The notes under the pieces were generated by a model, which ran no database searches, had not been told where the DNA came from, and saw nothing but the letters and a program-made list of their open reading frames with translations. A stretch of 8,778 nucleotides of DNA. Origin: Bacteroidota bacterium (GTDB lineage: Bacteria; Spirochaetota; Spirochaetia; JABMQR01). Made by a program: the position numbers and the translations under genes. Of the stretch, positions 6,531 through 8,778 are shown piece by piece (the first letter of the stretch is position 1; each line of letters starts with the position of its first letter). Location of the stretch: positions 1-8,778 of the forward strand of contig JABMQR010000280.1 of the NCBI GenBank assembly GCA_013202335.1. Direction: 5' to 3'.

Positions 6531-8362
6531 CAATTTACCCCACTTGGTTTTGTAACAACATTTCCCCGGAAAATATTTTTAACCAGGCTTATTGTATCAT
6601 CTGAGTGACTACCGCTTTTGACTGAAGAGCTTGAATCTGAAGCCAACTCTTTTTCATGCTCCGCTTCAGTGATCGCTTTCAATTTTAGTTTTTCATTGAG
6701 TACTGTAAAAAAGGTTTCCCGAAGAGACTGCAGACTTGAAGTTATTTTCTGTGCCGTATAAGCATCCGGAAAAATTAATTCTAACTCGTCACCATGATAA
6801 TGCCAATCTGAAACTTTTCCCAGAGCTGCAGCCAGCGTGGGAACTTTCTCTTTAAGTCCTGCCTGAACAGCTTCAATATGATTTCTGGTAATTTCTATAA
6901 GTTTTTGATCTGGCGTATTGGGTTCTTCAGCTTTACTGATTACAGGATTTTCATCATCCCGGCTAGTTTGATTATTTTGATTGTCTTCGATAGCCGGTTC
7001 AGAATTTGAGTTGGATTCAGACATTTGTGGTGATATTATTTTTGTTTGTAGTATTACAGGCGTGTTTATATCATTTACCGCAGGACTTGCTTCCTGAATT
7101 TTTTTTGTATCAGGTACTGAAGCGGTTTCCTTTTTTGGTAAAACCGGGCTGGTTGGAGTGATTTCCTGAGGAGAGCTTAATTCCCCCCTAAGGATTTGAT
7201 CTTTAAGAGAAGCTATTCTCCCTACCAATGTTGTTGATGAAACGAGGAGGTGCAGGTCTGCCAACCTGCTTACTGCAAGCTCAAGCTCAAATCTTTGGTT
7301 AAGGGAAAACCGGATATTTCTATATACTTCAAGCATCAACTCGACAGCAGCCTCGATCTGCTCTTTGGAATATGCCCGAAGAACAACTCGCGAGAAGTTC
7401 TCAATCTTGGCACCAAGCAAAGATTCGCTGGTTATTCCCTGTTTTATTAAAAGAAGAGCTCTAAAATATTCAACTAAATCAATTATAATCTGTTCAACAG
7501 ATACTCCTCGTCTAAAGATCTCATGTACGCTGGTTATCGCTTCTCCTGAGTTTCCCCGGCTTAGCGCCTCGGCCAGATTGTTCACAACATCAAGCCCAAC
7601 AAGTCCCATCTTGTCTTTAATCAGCTGCATCGTGAGAGTAGGTGTCGTTTTAGGGCTTGTGTTTTCTGTTGAGATAAAGGATATTACCTGATCAAACAGC
7701 GTGTATGCATCACGCATGGAGCCGGTTGCCTCTTTTGCAATCCAGAAAAGAGCATCATCATCAACTGAGATGCCTGTTTCAACAGCTGTTTCTGCAAGAA
7801 GATCTTTAATTACCTCAATTGGTATAAGCTGAAAATGAAACTGCTGGCAGCGGGATCGGATAGTAGCTGGAACTTTATGTACCTCTGTGGTTGCAAATAT
7901 AAAAACAATATATCCCGGCGGTTCTTCAATAGTTTTTAACAGTGCATTGAAGGCACTGTTTGAGAGCATATGGACCTCATCAATTATATATACTTTTTTT
8001 CTGCTGGTGTTTGGAGAAAAGAGTACTTCATCCTTTATTCTTCTCACATCATTTACCGATGTGTTGCTCGCACCATCAATTTCTATGACGTCAAGGGAGT
8101 TCCCGGCAGCTATTTCTTTGCAGTTTGTACACTCTCCACAGGGAGAATCGGTTGGTTTGTCAATACTGGTGCAGTTTAGTGCCTTTGCAAGTATTCTTGC
8201 TGCGGATGTTTTTCCTACCCCTCTTGGACCGGAAAATAGGTATGCATGAGCAATTCTACTGCCGCGGATAGAGTTTTTCAATGTTGATACCACAAACTCC
8301 TGACCAGCGATTTCATCAAATACTCGCGGACGTTTTCTGGTGTAGGTAACTTCAAATACCAT
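6530..8362 (-). CDS. dnaX: DNA polymerase III subunit tau (DnaX), probably also gamma by frameshift
   Basis: A 610-residue clamp-loader ATPase that opens the beta clamp and, through the tau-specific C-terminus, should link the polymerase to the helicase. Motifs: Walker A GPRGVGKT (45-52); zinc-binding Cys64, Cys75, Cys78 and Cys81; Walker B with DEVH at 128-131; sensor 1 FATTE (156-160); the SRC motif SRCQQF (170-175); sensor 2 GSMRDAY (214-220). A clamp-loader collar domain follows to about residue 390. Then comes a low-complexity Ser/Thr/Pro/Asn/Glu linker (about 395-490) and a C-terminal tau domain. The start at ATG 8362 is chosen because AAGGAG (8374-8369) lies 6 bases before it; an in-frame ATG at 8392 has no such site. 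The linker contains an A AAA AAG slippery site, annotated separately, that predicts a 417-residue gamma form. It heads the dnaX-ybaB-recR operon. Confidence 0.98.
   Translation of the reverse strand: MVFEVTYTRKRPRVFDEIAGQEFVVSTLKNSIRGSRIAHAYLFSGPRGVGKTSAARILAKALNCTSIDKPTDSPCGECTNCKEIAAGNSLDVIEIDGASNTSVNDVRRIKDEVLFSPNTSRKKVYIIDEVHMLSNSAFNALLKTIEEPPGYIVFIFATTEVHKVPATIRSRCQQFHFQLIPIEVIKDLLAETAVETGISVDDDALFWIAKEATGSMRDAYTLFDQVISFISTENTSPKTTPTLTMQLIKDKMGLVGLDVVNNLAEALSRGNSGEAITSVHEIFRRGVSVEQIIIDLVEYFRALLLIKQGITSESLLGAKIENFSRVVLRAYSKEQIEAAVELMLEVYRNIRFSLNQRFELELAVSRLADLHLLVSSTTLVGRIASLKDQILRGELSSPQEITPTSPVLPKKETASVPDTKKIQEASPAVNDINTPVILQTKIISPQMSESNSNSEPAIEDNQNNQTSRDDENPVISKAEEPNTPDQKLIEITRNHIEAVQAGLKEKVPTLAAALGKVSDWHYHGDELELIFPDAYTAQKITSSLQSLRETFFTVLNEKLKLKAITEAEHEKELASDSSSSVKSGSHSDDTISLVKNIFRGNVVTKPSGVN
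7089..7136 (-). promoter_or_regulatory. Candidate -1 programmed frameshift signal making DnaX gamma
   Basis: Reading the minus strand, codons 409-411 are CCA AAA AAG, so the heptamer A AAA AAG (7136-7130) lies in the frame needed for a -1 slip; it is the heptamer used in E. coli dnaX. Six bases later a bulged hairpin begins: GCTTC (7123-7119) pairs with GAAGC (7093-7089) and CTGA (7113-7110) pairs with TCAG (7097-7094), with a 5-base bulge and a 12-base loop. In the -1 frame six codons (G-N-R-F-S-T) lead to TGA at 7112-7110, giving a protein of 417 residues. A Shine-Dalgarno-like AGGA lies about 17 bases upstream of the heptamer, further than the 10 bases in E. coli. Frameshift efficiency cannot be judged from sequence. 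Confidence 0.7.
7099..7106 (-). repeat. Tract of eight A in the dnaX message
   Basis: Minus-strand run of eight A, reading ACA AAA AAA ATT in the tau frame (codons 418-421). It lies in the loop of the frameshift hairpin. Polymerase slippage by one base either way would end the protein soon: stops lie at 7073-7071 after one added A and at 7077-7075 after one lost A. Thermus dnaX makes gamma by slippage on an A tract of similar kind. Confidence 0.6.
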
Positions 8363-8461
8363 TAAATACTCCTTGCCGTCAATAGTATGCAAATATCAAA
8401 TATTAGAGGTTCTTTCAAAAATATATAGAATAAATCTGATACCATTATTCAATTTTGTAAA

Positions 8462-8482
8462 ATCCAAATCTTTGATTTGGAT
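8462..8482. repeat. 9-bp perfect inverted repeat upstream of dnaX
   Basis: ATCCAAATC (8462-8470) and GATTTGGAT (8474-8482) are exact reverse complements around TTT. On the minus strand, toward dnaX, the right arm ends in a run of only four T, so it could be a weak terminator or attenuator in the dnaX leader, or an operator. It lies about 100 bases before the dnaX start. Confidence 0.45.
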
Positions 8483-8488
8483 CAAACT

Positions 8489-8505
8489 ACTTCTCTGTCA
8501 GAAGT
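8489..8505. repeat. 6-bp inverted repeat upstream of dnaX
   Basis: ACTTCT and AGAAGT are exact reverse complements around a 5-base loop. On the plus strand it is followed by T-rich sequence, but no plus-strand gene lies upstream. On the minus strand it falls just downstream of the candidate dnaX promoter. Function unclear. Confidence 0.3.
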
Positions 8506-8509
8506 TTTT

Positions 8510-8538
8510 ATTAATTGCATCTAAGTATATATTGTCTA
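8510..8538 (-). promoter_or_regulatory. Candidate promoter for the dnaX-ybaB-recR operon
   Basis: Minus-strand TAGACA (8538-8533, 5 of 6 matches) and ATTAAT (8515-8510, 4 of 6 matches) are 17 bases apart. The pair lies just downstream of the SRP RNA terminator, where an operon promoter is expected, and would give a leader of about 140 bases containing two hairpins. The whole gap is AT-rich, so chance matches are likely. Confidence 0.3.
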
Positions 8539-8560
8539 TTTATATAAGTACATCTCAATT

Positions 8561-8588
8561 AAAAAATTCAAAGGAAAGTTCCTTTGAA
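8561..8588 (-). terminator. Intrinsic terminator downstream of the SRP RNA
   Basis: On the minus strand TTCAAAGGA and TCCTTTGAA form a perfect 9-bp stem around ACTT, followed at once by six T (8566-8561). A-rich sequence before the stem can pair with the T run and lengthen it. This is a classical rho-independent layout. It should stop transcripts coming from the tRNA-Ser and SRP RNA genes before dnaX. A smaller hairpin, TTCTCA / TGAGAA (8592-8610), lies between it and the SRP RNA. Confidence 0.8.
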
Positions 8589-8612
8589 CTTTTCTCACTA
8601 TCAATGAGAATG

Positions 8613-8620
8613 AAAAAAAT
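8613..8620 (-). terminator. T run directly after the SRP RNA closing helix
   Basis: The 3' strand of the SRP RNA closing stem (CTGAAGGGG) is followed by A and seven T. The GC-rich closing helix plus this T run could itself end transcription and set the RNA 3' end. Confidence 0.5.
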
Positions 8621-8745
8621 CCCCTTCAGCTCCAGCCAAGTTACATGCATCTCATTGGTCAATCACTTACCGCTGCTACCTTCCGGTCCTGACGGATTTG
8701 GGCGACGACCAATAGCGCAGAACCTGCCTATCAGCACTGAAGGGG
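8621..8745 (-). ncRNA. ffs: Signal recognition particle RNA, small bacterial 4.5S type
   Basis: About 125 bases on the minus strand fold as one long hairpin. The outer arms CCCCTTCAG (8745-8737) and CTGAAGGGG (8629-8621) pair perfectly, and TTGGTC pairs with GACCAA further in (8712-8707 and 8660-8655). The tip carries the conserved domain IV: CAGG (8691-8688), the GGAA tetraloop closed by C-G (8684-8681) and AGCAGC (8677-8672). This is the Ffh-binding site used in co-translational targeting of membrane proteins. Compared with E. coli, one T-A pair next to the loop is A-T, a compensatory swap. The size is that of the short type, without an Alu domain. The exact ends are inferred from the closing helix. 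It lies 3 bases after a tRNA gene. Confidence 0.95.
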
Positions 8746-8748
8746 AAA

Positions 8749-8778
8749 CGGAGAGAGAGGGATTCGAACCCTCGGTAC
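8749..8778 (-). tRNA. 3' part of a tRNA, probably tRNA-Ser, cut by the window edge
   Basis: On the minus strand a T arm (GAGGG, loop TTCGAAT, CCCTC; 8773-8757) is followed by the acceptor 3' strand TCTCTCC (8756-8750) and G at 8749 as discriminator base. CCA is not encoded; TTT follows. Discriminator G and the bases GTACC before the T stem, which fit the end of a long variable arm, point to tRNA-Ser, but the anticodon lies outside the window. tRNA-Ser next to the SRP RNA gene also occurs in Bacillus subtilis. Confidence 0.88.

Noticed and set aside
6531..6533. TTG start of ybaB one codon before the ATG
   Set aside because: The ATG overlapping the dnaX stop (TGATG) is the more usual coupled start; the difference is a single residue.
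7365..8249. Plus-strand open frames of 108 and 120 residues (7365-7691 and 7887-8249)
   Set aside because: Both are antisense to well-conserved dnaX coding sequence and show no recognisable motif.
8363..8392. Earlier dnaX start at 8392
   Set aside because: AAGGAG lies 6 bases before the ATG at 8362, and homologues start with the MVFEVT-like segment.
8489..8510. Plus-strand intrinsic terminator (hairpin then T5)
   Set aside because: The stem is AT-rich with six pairs, and no plus-strand gene or RNA lies upstream for it to end.
1..8778. CRISPR array, insertion sequence, prophage or defence system
   Set aside because: No spaced direct repeats, transposase, integrase or defence-type protein was found; every long gene matches a housekeeping or metabolic family.

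Overview
The window is housekeeping DNA of moderate GC content, most likely from a spirochaete (Spirochaetales, Treponema/Spirochaeta-like). This placement is an inference. It rests on the DnaX N-terminus (MVFEVTYTRKRPRVFDE and GQEFVVSTLKNSI), which resembles spirochaete DnaX as I remember it, and on the block tRNA-Ser / SRP RNA / dnaX / ybaB / recR. A similar block occurs in Bacillus, so order alone does not fix the phylum. No mobile element, CRISPR array, phage gene or sign of recent transfer was seen.

Layout, left to right. Positions 1-121 hold no gene and no convincing terminator. A YgiQ-type radical SAM gene (122-2044, minus) diverges from a diacylglycerol-kinase-family lipid kinase gene (2155-3117, plus) across about 110 bases. 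These bases can hold overlapping opposite promoters. A 204-base gap (3118-3321) carries a promoter and two abutting inverted repeats. It leads into a two-gene plus-strand unit: a TTG-started trehalase/mannosylglycerate-hydrolase-like glycosidase (3322-4746) and a DjlA-like membrane J-protein (4756-5565), whose ribosome binding site overlaps the glycosidase stop codon. This unit converges on the minus-strand operon dnaX (6530-8362), ybaB/ebfC (6213-6530) and recR (5604-6197), which is tightly packed with overlapping stop and start signals. Positions 8393-8620 are intergenic and hold several hairpins, including a good terminator for the RNA gene upstream. The right end is the 4.5S-type SRP RNA (8621-8745, minus) and the 3' part of a tRNA, probably tRNA-Ser, only 3 bases from it.

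Functionally, the right half joins replication (DnaX clamp loader), nucleoid or repair functions (YbaB, RecR) and protein targeting (SRP RNA). The left half joins a radical SAM enzyme of uncertain role, lipid phosphorylation, sugar hydrolysis and a membrane co-chaperone.

The strongest observation is inside dnaX. A perfect A AAA AAG slippery heptamer lies in the correct frame in the linker after domain III, 6 bases before a bulged stem-loop, with a -1 frame stop after six codons. It predicts a 417-residue gamma form beside the 610-residue tau form. A second tract of eight A lies in the loop of that stem-loop. I found no clearly novel multi-gene system.
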